Shown here piece by piece: positions 1 to 11,395 of a stretch of DNA of 64,000 bases. The translations under genes and the position numbers were made by a program. Numbering within the stretch: the first letter of the stretch is position 1; the number at the start of each line of letters is the position of its first letter. The stretch comes from Pogonophryne albipinna (taxonomy: Eukaryota; Chordata; Actinopteri; Perciformes; Artedidraconidae): NCBI GenBank assembly GCA_028583405.1, contig CM053260.1, positions 11,182,660 to 11,246,659 on the forward strand, in the 5' to 3' direction. Below the pieces are notes generated by a model. The model was given only the letters and a program-made list of their open reading frames with translations, did no database searches and was not told the DNA's origin.

Positions 1-218
1 AAAAGAGTCAAATTCTGAGAAAAAAAGGCATATTTAGAAGAAAAAAAGTCTAATTTGAGATGCATTGTGGGACATGTAGTTTATGGGCAACGTGCTTCTG
101 TAAATCATCATGTAATCGTATAATAAACATATAATATTATTTGCAAGCTCTTGTGGGGCCACAGAAAAGGAAGTCACGGGCCGGATTTGGCCCCCGGGCC
201 TTGAGTTTGACACACCTG
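1..218. mobile_element. hAT-like transposon, right terminal fragment
   Basis: The stretch ends with a motif around 175-218 that reads, on the reverse strand, CAGGTGTGTCAAACTCAAGG followed by a run of GGCCCGGGGGCC type. This is a terminal sequence I recognise from hAT-family repeats common in vertebrate genomes. The left part is AT-rich and lies at the window edge, so the other terminus is not visible. No coding region is seen. The family is from memory; the precise element is not identified. Confidence 0.5.
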
Positions 219-518
219 GTCTAAATCAACACTTTTCATTAGACAAAATGCTGAATTTTCACCCCCAAAAATGTCATCATTCATAAAAAACAACCTATAA
301 TCCAAATAAAAGAGGTGTGGCCTACTTCTCAGGGGTTTTGATACATTGCTGCATCAAAAAGGTGTGCCAAGGTTTTACATCAGTACACATATAAAAACTA
401 TACATTACTCTACACACACATGCTAGAGTGATATGGGTGTGTAAAATGCATTCAGTAAAAACGAGTGCATTTATCCCAGAGTAAGAGTCATCTCTCTCCA
501 CATTCCACATTTCCCCAT
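219..518. other. Intergenic, nothing recognised
   Basis: This is AT-rich DNA between the hAT-like end and the start of the DIRS-like element. Only short chance reading frames occur. I see no gene, RNA or repeat structure here. Confidence 0.5.
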
Positions 519-779
519 AATGTCCGTTTCAAAGAGACGGCATTATGACGACCCCCGGGAGCGGGCCGCGGTGCGTTCATGGACAGAAGAAGCTCAGATT
601 AATGCCTCTTTCTCTCTGAGAGAAACAGCATTATGGCGGAGCGCGCGCTCTCACGGTGTGTGCCGTGGTGTGTTCAGGGACCCCAGTGAAAAATCGGCCG
701 TTTTGTTATCTGAGTGGAAACTGCATTATAGAAAAACGGCCCTTTCTGTGTCAGCCCCCCATGGGTCAAACTTCCTTTT

Positions 780-1483
780 ATGGAGGGTTTGACGGCGGAG
801 TGGGCCACCAGAGAGTACCACAGCCTCATAGCTGCGGCTCCGCAGCTGAATGCACATCCCCTAACACAGTGTTATGGGGAATGGAAAATCAGTGGTGTAT
901 TAACAGGGCGGACGGACAGGACACTGAGACTGGGTTATTCACTCCAGTTTTGCAGCATCCCTCCTCCGTTCAGAGGCATAAGAGAGGCAAATCTGTCATC
1001 CCAGGAGGAGGTTTCCTCTCGGCATGTGCACTCTCAAGTCAGAGAGAAGGGGCACTATTCCCTGTACTTCCTGGTTCCCAAGAAGACAGGAGAATTCAGG
1101 CCCATTCTGGATCTTCAAATGCCTGCACCAGCACATTGCATGCAAGAAGTTCCATATGTTAACTATGAAACAGTTACTGGGACTGGTGCAGCCAGGCGAT
1201 TGGTTCACAACCATCGGCCTGAAGAACGCTTACTTTCATGGCGAAATTGCTCCAAAACACAGAAAGTATTTGCGTTTGCCTTCCAGGGGGTAGCCTACGA
1301 GTACAACAGACTGACGTTCGGCTACTCCCTATCTCCACGCACGCTACGGCGCTGCAACCGCTGCGGGACCATGACATGAGGATGTTCTTTTATCTGGGCG
1401 ACCTCATAGTCATGGCCAGGTCCAGGGAATGGGCAATGTTTCACACAGCCCAATTGATCCTACACCTAACCAAGTTGGGTTGA
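780..1483 (+). pseudogene. DIRS reverse transcriptase fragment, frameshifted
   Basis: From 780 a frame reads through a conserved DIRS RT block: YSLYFLVPKKTGEFRPILDL (about 1059-1118), then FAFQGVAYEYNRLTFGYSLS (about 1272-1331). The reading then moves to another frame, in which the catalytic box appears as YLGDLIVMA at about 1391-1417. Family members normally have YLDD here, so the first catalytic Asp is replaced by Gly. The frame change near 1330-1380 and the altered box make this a dead polymerase. Confidence 0.7.
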
Positions 1484-1787
1484 AAAAGAGTTGCGGTCAA
1501 TTGGAAGAAGAGCTCCCCCATACCTCACCAGCAGGTAGAATATCTGGGGGTGATGCTCGATGCAGGCAGACTACGTGCCACCCTGACAGAAAGCAGACAG
1601 GCATCCCTGCTGCGGGCAGTCTGCAGGCTGTGTCAGGGGGCGACGGTGACAGCTTTGATCATCATGCAGACTTTGGGTCTCATGACGGCTGCTCACTCCG
1701 TAGTGCCACTCGGACTCCTGCATGCACGTCGCATACAGAGGTGGCTTACCGGCCTTCGTTTAGATCTCAAGACACAAACGACGTCTG

Positions 1788-2381
1788 GTGATCATCCCCC
1801 CCTCAGACTCAGTAGAGAGCAACCTCCGATTCTGGGGCTCCCCAGAGAATCTGCGGAGGGGAGCTCCACTGGGGCAAGTGACCTCCTATATCACAGTCTT
1901 TACAGACGCTTCAGTGACAGGATGGGGGGGGACGTGCCTAGAGAGAGCTGAAGGTGATTGCTGGCCTCTGACAGAGGCTCGGCACAGCAACCTCCTGGAG
2001 CTGCAAGCAGTGATGCTGGTCCTACAGCACTTCAAACTCTTAATACAGGGCAAACATGTGATAGTGAGGAGCGACAACCGCACCACAGTGGCGTACATCA
2101 ACAGGCAAGGCGGAGTCCGCTCAATAGCCTTGTTGACCGCGGCAGAGAACCTGTGGTTGTGGGTTTCACAGATTGTGTTGTGTCTAAGAGCCCTGCACAT
2201 CCCGGGACGGGAGAACGGGGGGGCCGACCTCATGTCAAGAGGCGGACCCCTGCCAGACGAGTGGAGGCTTCACCCGGAGGTGGTGAAGCAGTTCTGGACT
2301 CAGTTCGGGAGAGCAGAGGTGGACCTGTTCGCCAATCGGCGCAACAGCCACTGTGCCCTGTGGTTCTCCCTGGCCCGGTAG
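1788..2381 (+). pseudogene. DIRS RNase H domain fragment
   Basis: The 197-codon open frame has the four acidic RNase H positions in order: Asp40 in VFTDASVTGWGG, Glu71 in NLLELQAVM, Asp96 in VRSDNRTTVAYINRQGG and Asp147 in HIPGRENGGADLMSRG. RNase H degrades the RNA strand of RNA/DNA hybrids during reverse transcription. The domain itself looks well kept, but it lies in a different frame from the RT fragment upstream and ends in a stop at 2379-2381. It is therefore part of a broken polyprotein. Confidence 0.75.
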
Positions 2382-2669
2382 GACAATCCGCCCTTGGGGG
2401 TGGACGCATTTGCACACGAGCCATGGCCAAGGAAGCTGCTTTACGCCTTTCCACCGCTGCACCTTATCCCCCCCCCCTTCTGGATAGGGTGAGGCGGGAG
2501 CAGCTGTCAGTCATCCTAGTGGCCCCAGATCGCCGCCTGGCGCCGTGGTACGCGGGGTAACACAGATGATGGTGGGCCAGCCCTGGGCTATTCCTCAGGT
2601 CTGGGGAGCGCTGTCTCAGGAAGCAGGGGCAATAGGGGCGTTACCCACTCTGGGCCAACCTCTCCAGGC

Positions 2670-3715
2670 TTGGCTCCTGAGAGGGACAGGCTGAGACAGG
2701 TGGGGCTGTCTGACAACGTTATTCAGACTATCCAAGCAGCAGGAGCAGAATCCACCACAGCCTGTTGCAGGCCAAAGTGGGCGGGATTCCGGCGATGGTG
2801 TCAAGGAAGGAGTCTAGAGCCTCTGTCATGCACGCTGGGCTCTATTCTTACCTACTTACAGATACTGGTGGACAGGGGGCTGGCTCATTCCACAATTAAG
2901 GTGTATGCAGCAGCCATTTCGTCCTGCCATGAGGGATTTGGAGGCAGGTCAGCCTTCAGTCAGCCGCTTATGTCGCGGTTTTTGCAGGGGGTCAGGAGGC
3001 AGCGCCCAGTAGTGCACGTCTCCGCCCCACAGTGGGACCTGCCATTGGTGCTCGAGGCTCTGGTCACAGAACCATTTGAGACCCTGGAGCTCTCCTCCCT
3101 GAAAGCACTGTCGTGGAAGACAGCATTGCTACTTGCCTTGACTTCGGCCAAAAGAGTGTCCGAGCTGACCGCTCTGTCGGTGCACCCAAGCTGCCTTTTG
3201 ATCCGGGGTGACCGTAGCGGGGCGACACTCAGACCGAACCCCTCCTTTACTCCTAAGAGCCTAAGGAGTTTGTTCAGATCAAGGGCTATTCAGTTAGGTG
3301 GCTTTAATCTTCCACCCCATATTGAGGCCAGGGAGGCTAAATTGCACCTCCTCTGCCCAGTGCGTGCGCTAGCATGTTATGTAGAGTGCACGGCTGCCAT
3401 TAGACACACTGAACAGCTGTTTGTGTGCTTTGGGGATGGTGTGGCTAGAAAAGCTCTCTCCAAGAAGCGCCTAACAGGATGGCTATGCGGGTGCATTACA
3501 CATGCCTATGGACGGGCGGGGAGAGCCCTCCCCACTGGGGTCCGTGCGCATTCTACACGGGCTGTGTCAAACACATATTCAGCAGCGTGAGTGTAGAAGA
3601 TATATGCACATCGGCGTCTTGTTCTACGCCAGGCTCCTTCATAAAATGTTATCTCCTGGATATGTCTGGCTCCTTCTCGTCGTCTGTGCTTGCCGAGGCA
3701 ACGCATGACTGGTGA
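2670..3715 (+). pseudogene. DIRS tyrosine recombinase, C-terminus frameshifted
   Basis: A 306-codon open frame carries an N-terminal core-binding-like part (about residues 20-110) and a catalytic part. The first catalytic arginine is Arg162 in LTSAKRVSELTAL, and the H-x-x-R box is His294-Arg297 in VRAHSTRAVS. The frame stops at 3590 just after this box. The expected continuation, SVEDICTSASCSTPGSFIKC followed by YLLD, which would hold the nucleophilic tyrosine, is read in the next frame to 3715. A small indel near 3575-3590 has thus cut off the catalytic Tyr. Such recombinases insert the circular DIRS DNA without making target-site duplications. Confidence 0.8.
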
Positions 3716-4246
3716 GAGGGGGGGTGGCTGTGGGTCAGCAGGTGTCTGACCCCCCCCCCCTGGACATAAAGCACTTGTGTTTTCCCATGCTCCTGAGGGA
3801 CTCGGGAGACATGGTGCGCAATCAGCCCCATACAGGGCTGGAGGCAGGCTGGGAGAGCCTTCCTTACTATTGTCCATGCCCACTCTACACGGAGTGTGTG
3901 TGAGTGTGGGGGACGTGGTGCACTTATGTTTTCCCATGCTCCTGAGGGACCTGGGGAACATGGTGCGCGGTAGGCTCCAGACGGAGTCTCCGCACAGATC
4001 TTTTCCATGCACACTCTACACGAGGTAAGCCTGTGTGAGTGTGCCTTATCCAAATTGCTGCCCCAACTTCTCTACGGTTACAACCGGATGGGAGGAAGTG
4101 GGGATGCAATGGATGTTAGCCAAAAGCCGGTCAGGGACGGTGTGGTGGGTCGATGTTGTTGGATGACAGGGCGTGTATACATCGGGGCTCCGCCCACTGT
4201 ACCCATAGAGTCCAGTAGAGGGCTCCGCCTGTGCTTATATAACTAG
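3716..4246 (+). repeat. DIRS 3' region with about 150-bp internal duplication
   Basis: Two related blocks occur at about 3770-3905 and 3915-4045. Both contain TTTTCCCATGCTCCTGAGGG, then a CATGGTGCGC segment, then CACTCTACACG and a GTGTGAGTGTG tail. They lie between the recombinase and the element end and appear to be an internal tandem duplication of the DIRS 3' region. Confidence 0.55.
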
Positions 4247-4263
4247 GGTTACAATACGTAACC

Positions 4264-5865
4264 CCCTGTTTTCAATGCTGTACCCTGTTCTGTGTCACTC
4301 CAGGATATTTTGTGCTGGGCGAGCTGCCCTTCCATTATCTAATGCAGAGAGACTGTGTTTCAGCTGTTGAGGATTAAACACGAGTTTAGGGTGGCTTGGC
4401 ATAGACCAGAAAGGAAATACGAGTGTCAAGCGGTTCGAGTGCATTTTCCCATCACATCAGTCAGTAAAGATATCAAATGCTAAGCTGAGGTCTTCTGGGG
4501 AAAGAGCAGAGGTCACTGAATTCTTGTACAGACACAAACAGCTCTGGATGAGAGTTGCGTTATGCTTTGGCTCCTCTCATCCAGTAAAACAGCATGCCTG
4601 CATACCAGCTGCTTTCAGTGTTATGTATGGATTAGTCATACCTTCAACCCAGCAGGCATGGTGCCTCAATATGTGGCTTAAAGACAAATTCACTGTCCAA
4701 TTTAGCCATGATATCAGACTATCAGTGTTTGGCTAAGCAGTAACAATTCTATTGTCCTTTTAATGCCTCTTACAACAGGCAGACCTCTGAGGCTGTTCTG
4801 TCATAAGCTGAACATCAGGAGAGACCAGGTCTGCAGAGAAACATGACTTCCTTTTGGGTAAAACTGCTTTATTTACAATTTATTTAAGCGGATATCTTGT
4901 CCAACATTTTAAAATGTAGTTTTTTTGTGTATAGTTGAGAGGCTTATAAATACGATTATGTTTACTTTTTTGCATTAAGCTTATTTGTTTTAATGTTGTG
5001 AAGCAAGTAATGCCTTCTTCTTTTTTTTTAGGATTTGTTTATGATACAATTACTTGAAATACATTGTAGTAATAATGCTAACAAGAGTAGCAGGACTAAA
5101 AGCAGGTTCCTTTAATGTTCATGTTCTACCAACATGAATACAGTAATGTTGGTCTCGAAACAGAAGTTAATTTTATACAGAGTTTTTAAGAGAAAAAAGC
5201 AATCGCATTAACTGTAATATACTTTGCGTATGATATCTGTGTGTTATAATTTATGGATAAGAACTCAAATTAAAACAAGTAACTGTACAAACGCGTGCCT
5301 CCTATGTGTGCAGTAGAGTGAGACTTCTAACAATGATATAAAGTTGTGTCTGGTTTCATGGGAGGAAACAGGTGCAGTATGAAGAGGGTGGGAGACAGCT
5401 GTTATTTGTCACAATGTTGTTGAAATGGCTCCACAGAGAGGAACACACAACACTACATGGTTGCTTTACTCACAGAAAATATTAGCAACTTGTTTTTAAT
5501 TTGGATGTATGCTTGTCTTTTACATGTTGCACGTTTGCCTCCCTATGTTTCTGTGAGCTATTAGTGCCACGATAATACTGAATGTGTTGCTGAAGTTTGT
5601 TTTCCCCCGCTTCACAGGTAAACCTGTCAAGCGGTCGAGGTGAGAGACACCATGATCCATACAGGAGCAGATAATAATAAAGATGTTTATTTTAAATTCA
5701 TTACTATTAAGAAGGAATGTAAAATAGAAAGAATATGTGTCCAAACTCTAAGCTGTAATTTTCTATCAGTTTGAACTGAGTAAAGCACAATGTAAAGATT
5801 AGTTTGCTATTTTGGGAATTATTGGAGTTATTCAAGTTCTTGTTAAAAGTTAAGTCTGCCTGGGA
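4264..5865. other. Intergenic, no gene seen
   Basis: This 1.6-kb AT-rich stretch has no convincing coding frame, repeat array or RNA gene. Short open frames on both strands lack recognisable similarity and splice context. Confidence 0.5.
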
Positions 5866-6016
5866 ATCACCAAGCTCCCCACGATACGATAGGCTACTAT
5901 CACGATACTTAACCACGATATGATAGTATTGCGATTCTACGTAATGCTAAGTATTGCGATACGATATTGCATATCACATGGCTCAAATCGGTTAAAAAAT
6001 GTATTTGCAATAGTGA
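5866..6016. repeat. Degenerate CACGATA-type repeat and possible older transposon end
   Basis: From about 5880 to 5980 there are many diverged copies of an ACGATA/GCGATA motif, a low-complexity repeat often seen in fish introns and spacers. The last bases, AGTGATGTGTCGG, continue after the inserted element (from 10788) as TCGCGAACTAGTCGGCTC and AAAGAGCCGGC. This suggests that the hAT element at 6025-10779 landed in the end of a still older repeat. That last point is inference. Confidence 0.4.
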
Positions 6017-7021
6017 TGTGTCGGCAGTGGCGCCTACAGACATTTTTCATAGGGGTGGCCAAATGGGGCCACTGAAAATCTTGGGGTGGCCCACCAAAAC
6101 CAAGAATGTAATTGATGTAAAAATATAGACTAGATGAAAACAATGGCAAAGAGAATCACCTACTGATATACTTTGGTTTCTTATTTTACATTTTCTGATA
6201 CTATTCATCTGAAGTGAATATAATACGGATAGTTAACATTTTACTTCAAACAACATTTAAAAGAACCTTGTTTTGTGTTATGTATATATGTGTTGGTGAT
6301 TTATTGTTTTGTTTTTTATATATGCTAGTTGTTCTTTCCTTTTAAAAAGACAAATACAGCTTAATTTAAATAAGTTCCTTTATTGTCAACACATACAATA
6401 CACAACAGCAACACAACATATTCCTCAGTTATATTATGTCTCTAGGTTATACATAGTTTTAGACTGAACAAAGCTGTTTGTGTCACACTGGGATCAAAGA
6501 TGATTGACATGACTTTATTAAATCAAGTTTTAAAACATGACTATTTTATTTCAACAGGACCCAAAAACACAAGGGGTATAAAATGGTAAATACATACTGT
6601 GATTGAACACAAAACCACTATATATTATTGACCTTTATAGCAAATTAAAAACATTATAAATGATACAAAACACCACCTTTTAGTATTAGATAGAAAATAG
6701 GTGAAGAGACATTCTATTTTTTTAGATTAGGCCACTGTGGTGAGAGTAATACATATAGCTTGTATTCTATTTGTTTTGAAAATGTATATTTATACTTTAT
6801 AAACAAACTGGTTACCCTTTTGTTAAATTAGCATACAGAACATTATGAAAACAAACTTGACTAATGGTCGGCTCATAACCTCAGAACATAGAAGAGGAAA
6901 AACTGCATAGATTCTCGTTTCATTTTGAAGGAGCTGCAGACCTAAAGTGTGTAGAAGACTTAAATGATTACAAAGGTCACAATTACATTAATAAAACTGT
7001 ACTTAGGTTTTAGTTTCACTT

Positions 7022-7171
7022 TTACAAAACAGAGTTCCACATGTACTTTCTAGCATGTATGGCCATCTCCTCACTAGCCCTATGCTGCTGCTCCCCTGCC
7101 AGCTCTGTCTCTCCTTTACTCATCTTCTTCTTAAAATAAGAAGAGATGTCTGTTGACTTTCTCTTCATTTT
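7022..7171 (-). pseudogene. hAT transposase N-terminal exon (remnant)
   Basis: On the minus strand a splice acceptor (GTCAATTTGCAG) precedes AAAATG, and the frame starts MKRKSTDISSYFKKKM at 7168. A short Lys/Arg-rich start followed by a SYF or SFF motif is typical of hAT transposases of the ZMYM1/P52rIPK-like, TTF-zinc-finger group. The frame stops at 7022 and no following zinc-finger exon is found on the left, so only the first coding exon of the outer element remains. The assignment rests on this short motif. Confidence 0.5.
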
Positions 7172-7866
7172 CTGCAAATTGACATTACACACAGCAGTGA
7201 TTAATAGTAGCCTACGCACAGGGTTGGGAGGGTTACTTTGTAAATGTAATCAGTTACTGATTACTGATTACATGGCTCTGAAAGTAATCCGAATACAGTT
7301 ACGTGTCTTAAAAAAGTAACGTAATCAGATTACTTTTAGATTACTTTTGGATTACTTTCTTTTTCCATCACAGATGGGTATGTTTTGGTGAACAGGAGAC
7401 ACAAAAAGCAAAAGGAAACTGAATGTGTTTTTACTGTTTTAATGGCTTATCAAGAGCACAACTGAAACATTACATCTGAAACGATGTAACAACATAATAA
7501 ACTCTTTGGGGATGCAGCTTGGGATGTGAGGAGTGAGGGACACGGCTTAGAACGGGCGTGTCGCCTTCTGTCCTGCCAGTGTTGGCAGGACATGAATTAA
7601 AATGTCAAACTCGGACTTCATTTTAAGGACATTTCGGCCAGGGGTGTAGAGCTATATTTGTTTAAGCACCTGATTGGCAAAACAGGAGAGGAGAGTGTGT
7701 GCACCAATCTGCCTTGATCTATGTATTCATGTCCGTGACACTCACAGTATCTGCTGCCCACAGCTGTTTTATAGAAGGAAAACCTCCTTCACTTCATGAA
7801 ATCTCTGCAGCACCAGGAGGCAGCGGGAGGGTTAACTCAGCCTCTGAGAAGACGAGCGCGCAGTGC

Positions 7867-7911
7867 CTTTCACGCACCGCCTTTCACGCACCGCCTTTCA
7901 CGCACCGCCTT
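7867..7911. repeat. 14-bp tandem repeat, about 3 copies
   Basis: The unit CTTTCACGCACCGC is repeated three times in a row with no visible differences, followed by the first bases of a fourth copy. It lies within the middle hAT-type element. Confidence 0.8.
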
Positions 7912-8113
7912 CACTGTGTTTACCTTCAGAAATAATCATTAGTAAGGCTAAAGAGCGACCGCAGGCTGATGTGTTTTAACCACACACACACGCGATTTAA
8001 ACGCAGACTTTTGTTCCTCCATGTTTCGTTGTTATTGTTTCACTGAGCGAGCGGACCCGCGATTTTTTTTCAAACGCTTTTTGGTCCATCTGCGGCGGTA
8101 ATAGGTTTTGTGG

Positions 8114-9848
8114 CATGGGCGTAGGAAGCATCCTGAATGTGGGGGGGGACATTTTTAACGGGGGTTGTGGGGTCCTCCCCCAAAAAAATAAAATAGATTT
8201 CCTGTATTCTGGTGCATTTTAACAGGTGGTTTGATACTTTTATGTGGCTATACTAGCATGAGGAAAATGTTGGGTACATTTTGTAATTTCATCCAGTAGT
8301 AAAGAAAGGAAACATATTTGATTATTAATTCAGAGCCGTCTTTGAATTAATAAAAAGCAGTTTAAATGCCCATTTTTTGTACATTTATATACAACAATAA
8401 ATATTTGTGAGTGCATTGAGAGATATTGTTGTGGAGAGTCATTTATATATAAATCGCAAAATACATTTGTGAATCCTTCTGTGAGCATTTATTAATATTG
8501 GGACTGATCTGACTCCATACCGATGTTAAGTTCACCTAGGAATGGTATCATCGACTTAAATGTTGCTCTTCTGTCTATATTGGTCATATGATGCCCCTTG
8601 ACTGAAATGCTTCCTGTTCAATATCCCCACTGATTTCCTTAACATTCTGGGATGAGAGTCCACATCACAATTTACTCTAAACTGTCATTTCCCTTTCATC
8701 ACTCACCTCAGCAACGGACCTCTCTCCACTGTCCCTGTATTCTGCCTCTGACTCACTCTCAAGCGCCTAGATGTCAAGAGAGGTGGTGAAGTGATCACTA
8801 TTGATTGAGCAGTATACTCTTTCACATTGAATCATAACAAGTCATACTGAATGTAAATACAACTGACTCTAAAGTAAGTCCCAATCTGTGACATTGGACA
8901 TTTTGAAGACTCAAAGCCCCAAGCAGTAGGTAGAATATTAGCTAGTCTATGTAATGTGCACAGAAAATAAACAGTTAACTGAATACTGGGATGGAAATGG
9001 CCTATAAGCACTCAGTAAAACATAAACACACACAAAAAGCTTCTGAATGATAAGAAGTATAATTAAAACATAATGCACATTATCATTTTGAGAGAGAATA
9101 CCGAAGTTAAATAACTCAGAAAATAATCTCTTATCGAACTGAGGCTCCAGTAAAACACACTGACTGCGCCTCTACAGTACATCATGGTGTTTACATAAGC
9201 ACAGAGATCGGGTTATTCATGTTCCCTGTTTACATGATAAATACTAGTAACCTGGCATTTCGATGCCTTTTCTCATCTAAACTATTCAGTATTTGTATCT
9301 CTCTATCATGACATAAAGACGAAACTCCTCTCCAGAAGTGAGACGCCGCCGCCGCCGCCATCACTGTTAACTGATTAACTGCTTACTTTCCTCTTCTTTG
9401 AAAAAAATGTTCTTATGTCCATGTTGTCTGGGGGAGAACACATATCAAACCAAGAGATCGTCAGCTTTGATTTTCGCTGTATTAACCATTTCCTGAACAC
9501 TTGGTGTGTGTGCCTTACCTCCGCTACCGGCATCGCTTCATACAACAGATCTGAGCTGTCCAACTACGACAACACTCATTGAACATGCGCGCGCTATGTG
9601 AGAATCTGCCTTGGTACAAAGTAGCAGTGAAAACATGGTACGGAGTTTCATTGATTTGGGCATTCTCTCAATAAGCAAGTGGAATGGATTTGATAGTGAA
9701 GCACTGACACAGCGCTCTACAAAGGGCGGCGAGTGGATAGACCGATTCACGGACTTTCCACATGGTAAAAGTGGGGGGGTCTAAACGAATCATTTGAAAA
9801 AGTGGGGGGGACTTGTCCCACCCTCATATAATGGCTGCGACGCCCATG
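8114..9848 (-). mobile_element. Innermost 8-bp-TSD DNA transposon (level 3)
   Basis: The ends are CATGGGCGTAGG and ACGCCCATG (inverted CATGGGCGT). The flanking direct repeat TTTTGTGG occurs at 8106-8113 and 9849-9856. Poly-G/poly-C tracts (GTGGGGGGG motifs) sit just inside each end. On the minus strand a short transposase-like exon starts at 9422. About 1.7 kb long, it is probably an internally deleted copy. The 8-bp duplication fits hAT or P superfamilies; I favour hAT because of the exon. Confidence 0.75.
9387..9422 (-). pseudogene. hAT transposase first-exon fragment
   Basis: The minus-strand frame begins MDIRTFFSKKRK and runs directly into a good splice donor, GTAAGC. M-D-I-x-x-F-F-x-K-K-R-K starts are common in ZMYM1-like hAT transposases of fish. 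Nothing downstream on the same strand continues the protein, so this is a remnant. A (GCC)n tract lies just beyond the donor side near 9344-9361. Confidence 0.45.
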
Positions 9849-10483
9849 TTTTGTGGGCTTTGATGATTCCGCTGTACCTTTAGTAATGAATATTAAATGT
9901 TGTGAGGAAATCTTTCCACCAATAATTCCAATAAGTAATCCAAAATGTATTCACTTCAGGTTTACGAAAGTAACTGTAATCAGATTACTCGTTTTTCAAA
10001 TGTAACGCGAGCTGAATACAGTTACTTGATTTTTGTATTCTGATTACGTAGCGCCGTTACATGTATTCCGTTACAACCCAACCCTGCCTACGCATTACAC
10101 CAGCCCAGCATACCGACATCAGCTAACGGTAGCTTAGCAAGCTAAACTAACGCTAACTAGGATAGCCGCCAAAGTGTGTTTACAGACGAATTATACCTGA
10201 AGTCAAGCCAGCCTTTACTGAGCCCCGAGCCTGTTTTCCAGGTCTTCCAGCGTTTTTCTCGTTTTAATGCCATTGAACACAATTTTTGATCAGAATAACA
10301 GCTAAAGGTAAGCATATCTCCGTTTTTTGCTACCTAAAGCTAACACACTAAAGCCTAAAGTGTTGTGGGGCTTAACAGGAAACTATCGTATATGACTTAC
10401 CTTCTAGAAGTCTGGTGGATTTTTGTCAACTCCAGTCCAGTCAGTAGAAAGAAACGTTTTGCTGCAACCTGCTGCTGTCTGTG

Positions 10484-10564
10484 CGAGTATCAGAGTGGTG
10501 CACGCAAGTAAGTATCAGAGTGGTGCGCACGAGTATCAGAGTGGTGCGCCGAGTATCAGAGTGT
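10484..10564. repeat. Minisatellite, about 4 units
   Basis: A unit close to CGAGTATCAGAGTGGTGCG is repeated four times with small changes between 10484 and 10564. It lies in the right flank of the outer hAT element, in what would be the 5' region of its transposase. Confidence 0.7.
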
Positions 10565-10787
10565 TACCATGGTAGCAGAGGGAGAGGGAGGGGCTACAGT
10601 ATGAGCGTGGAAGCTCAAATCAAGCGACTTGCTGGCTGTGTATTTGTTGTTAAATATCAGATAAACTACTAGCATACGTGACTGGCGAGGCGGTGTGTGT
10701 GGTGGGGGGGCCAGTGGGGGGCCAACACATATATCAGGGTGGCCATGGCCCCCCCTGGCCCCCCCTGCTGGCACCACTGTGTGTCGG

Positions 10788-10941
10788 TCGCGAACTAGTC
10801 GGCTCAAAGAGCCGGCCCTTTTAAGTGAACGACGGGTGCCGGCGTTTTTTTGTTGTTAAGTAATACAAAACAGAATGATATGATGATCTCCGTGCTACGG
10901 GTGCTCCGTGCATGCATGCAGTGACATGTGGGATTAGAGCC
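10788..10941. other. Spacer, probable continuation of an older repeat
   Basis: The first 70 bases contain GTCGGCTCAAAGAGCCGGC, a palindromic segment that resembles repeats with GAGCCGGCTC motifs known in fish. No gene is seen. Confidence 0.35.
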
Positions 10942-11307
10942 CATGGGCGTGGGAAGGGGGGTGCTGAGGGCGCTGCAGCACCCCCTAGCGGCGGGCAGGG
11001 GGTGCGGAGCTCCCCTGTCTGAATTATTATTTGACGGTTATTGCTGCTCCCGCTGTGCATAATCTGTGTAATATAATGTAGCCAATAAATTCCACATTGT
11101 TAGCTACAATTCTGTAGCCCCGGACAATTCTACCTCAATAATATAATACATTAACCGTGCTTTACGCGAACCTCATCATGACACTAGAGAGGACGGCAGG
11201 AATGTAATTTCCAGTGTTCCGTGAATGCAACAGAGGCAAGACACCAGACCAATCAGAGAGTTGCATGGAAATAAAAGTGAGCTTGTGTCATTCACAGGTC
11301 TCCCTTG

Positions 11308-11395
<88 letters not shown>

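Larger units (their letters stand above)
519..4263 (+). mobile_element. Degenerate DIRS-type (tyrosine recombinase) retrotransposon
   Basis: In one orientation there is a reverse-transcriptase-like region (about 780-1483), an RNase H domain (1788-2381) and a tyrosine recombinase (2670-3715). RT-RH followed by a tyrosine recombinase instead of a DDE integrase defines the DIRS order. The element is GC-rich relative to its AT-rich surroundings. Coding is broken by stops and frameshifts between and within domains. The 3' end is placed at a near-palindrome, GGTTAC-aata-cGTAACC, at 4247-4263, which resembles the terminal repeats of fish DIRS elements. The 5' limit is uncertain; the first 260 bases hold an open stretch I could not assign and which may be a Gag remnant. 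Confidence 0.75.
7219..10086. mobile_element. Middle hAT-type element (level 2)
   Basis: It begins CAGGGTTGGGAGGG and ends with CAACCCAACCCTG, and is flanked by the exact 8-bp repeat CCTACGCA at 7211-7218 and 10087-10094. Removing the inner element leaves about 1.1 kb, so it is a non-autonomous copy. Both ends are rich in inverted GTAATC/GATTAC motifs (7240-7350 and 9965-10060). I see no transposase of its own. A 14-bp tandem repeat lies inside it at 7867-7911. Confidence 0.85.
6025..10779 (-). mobile_element. Outer hAT-type transposon (level 1 of a nest)
   Basis: The left end starts CAGTGGCGCC and the right end is GGCACCACTG, which reads CAGTGGTGCC inverted. The element is flanked by an exact 8-bp direct repeat, TGTGTCGG, at 6017-6024 and 10780-10787. 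CAGTG-type termini plus 8-bp target-site duplications are the hAT signature. Ends also carry inverted GGGGTGGCC-type subterminal runs. On the minus strand a transposase-like exon lies at 7022-7171. Part of the coding region appears to be lost, because I find no hAT dimerisation or catalytic block in the left kilobase. A second transposon (7219-10086) interrupts it about 40 bp before that exon. Confidence 0.8.
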
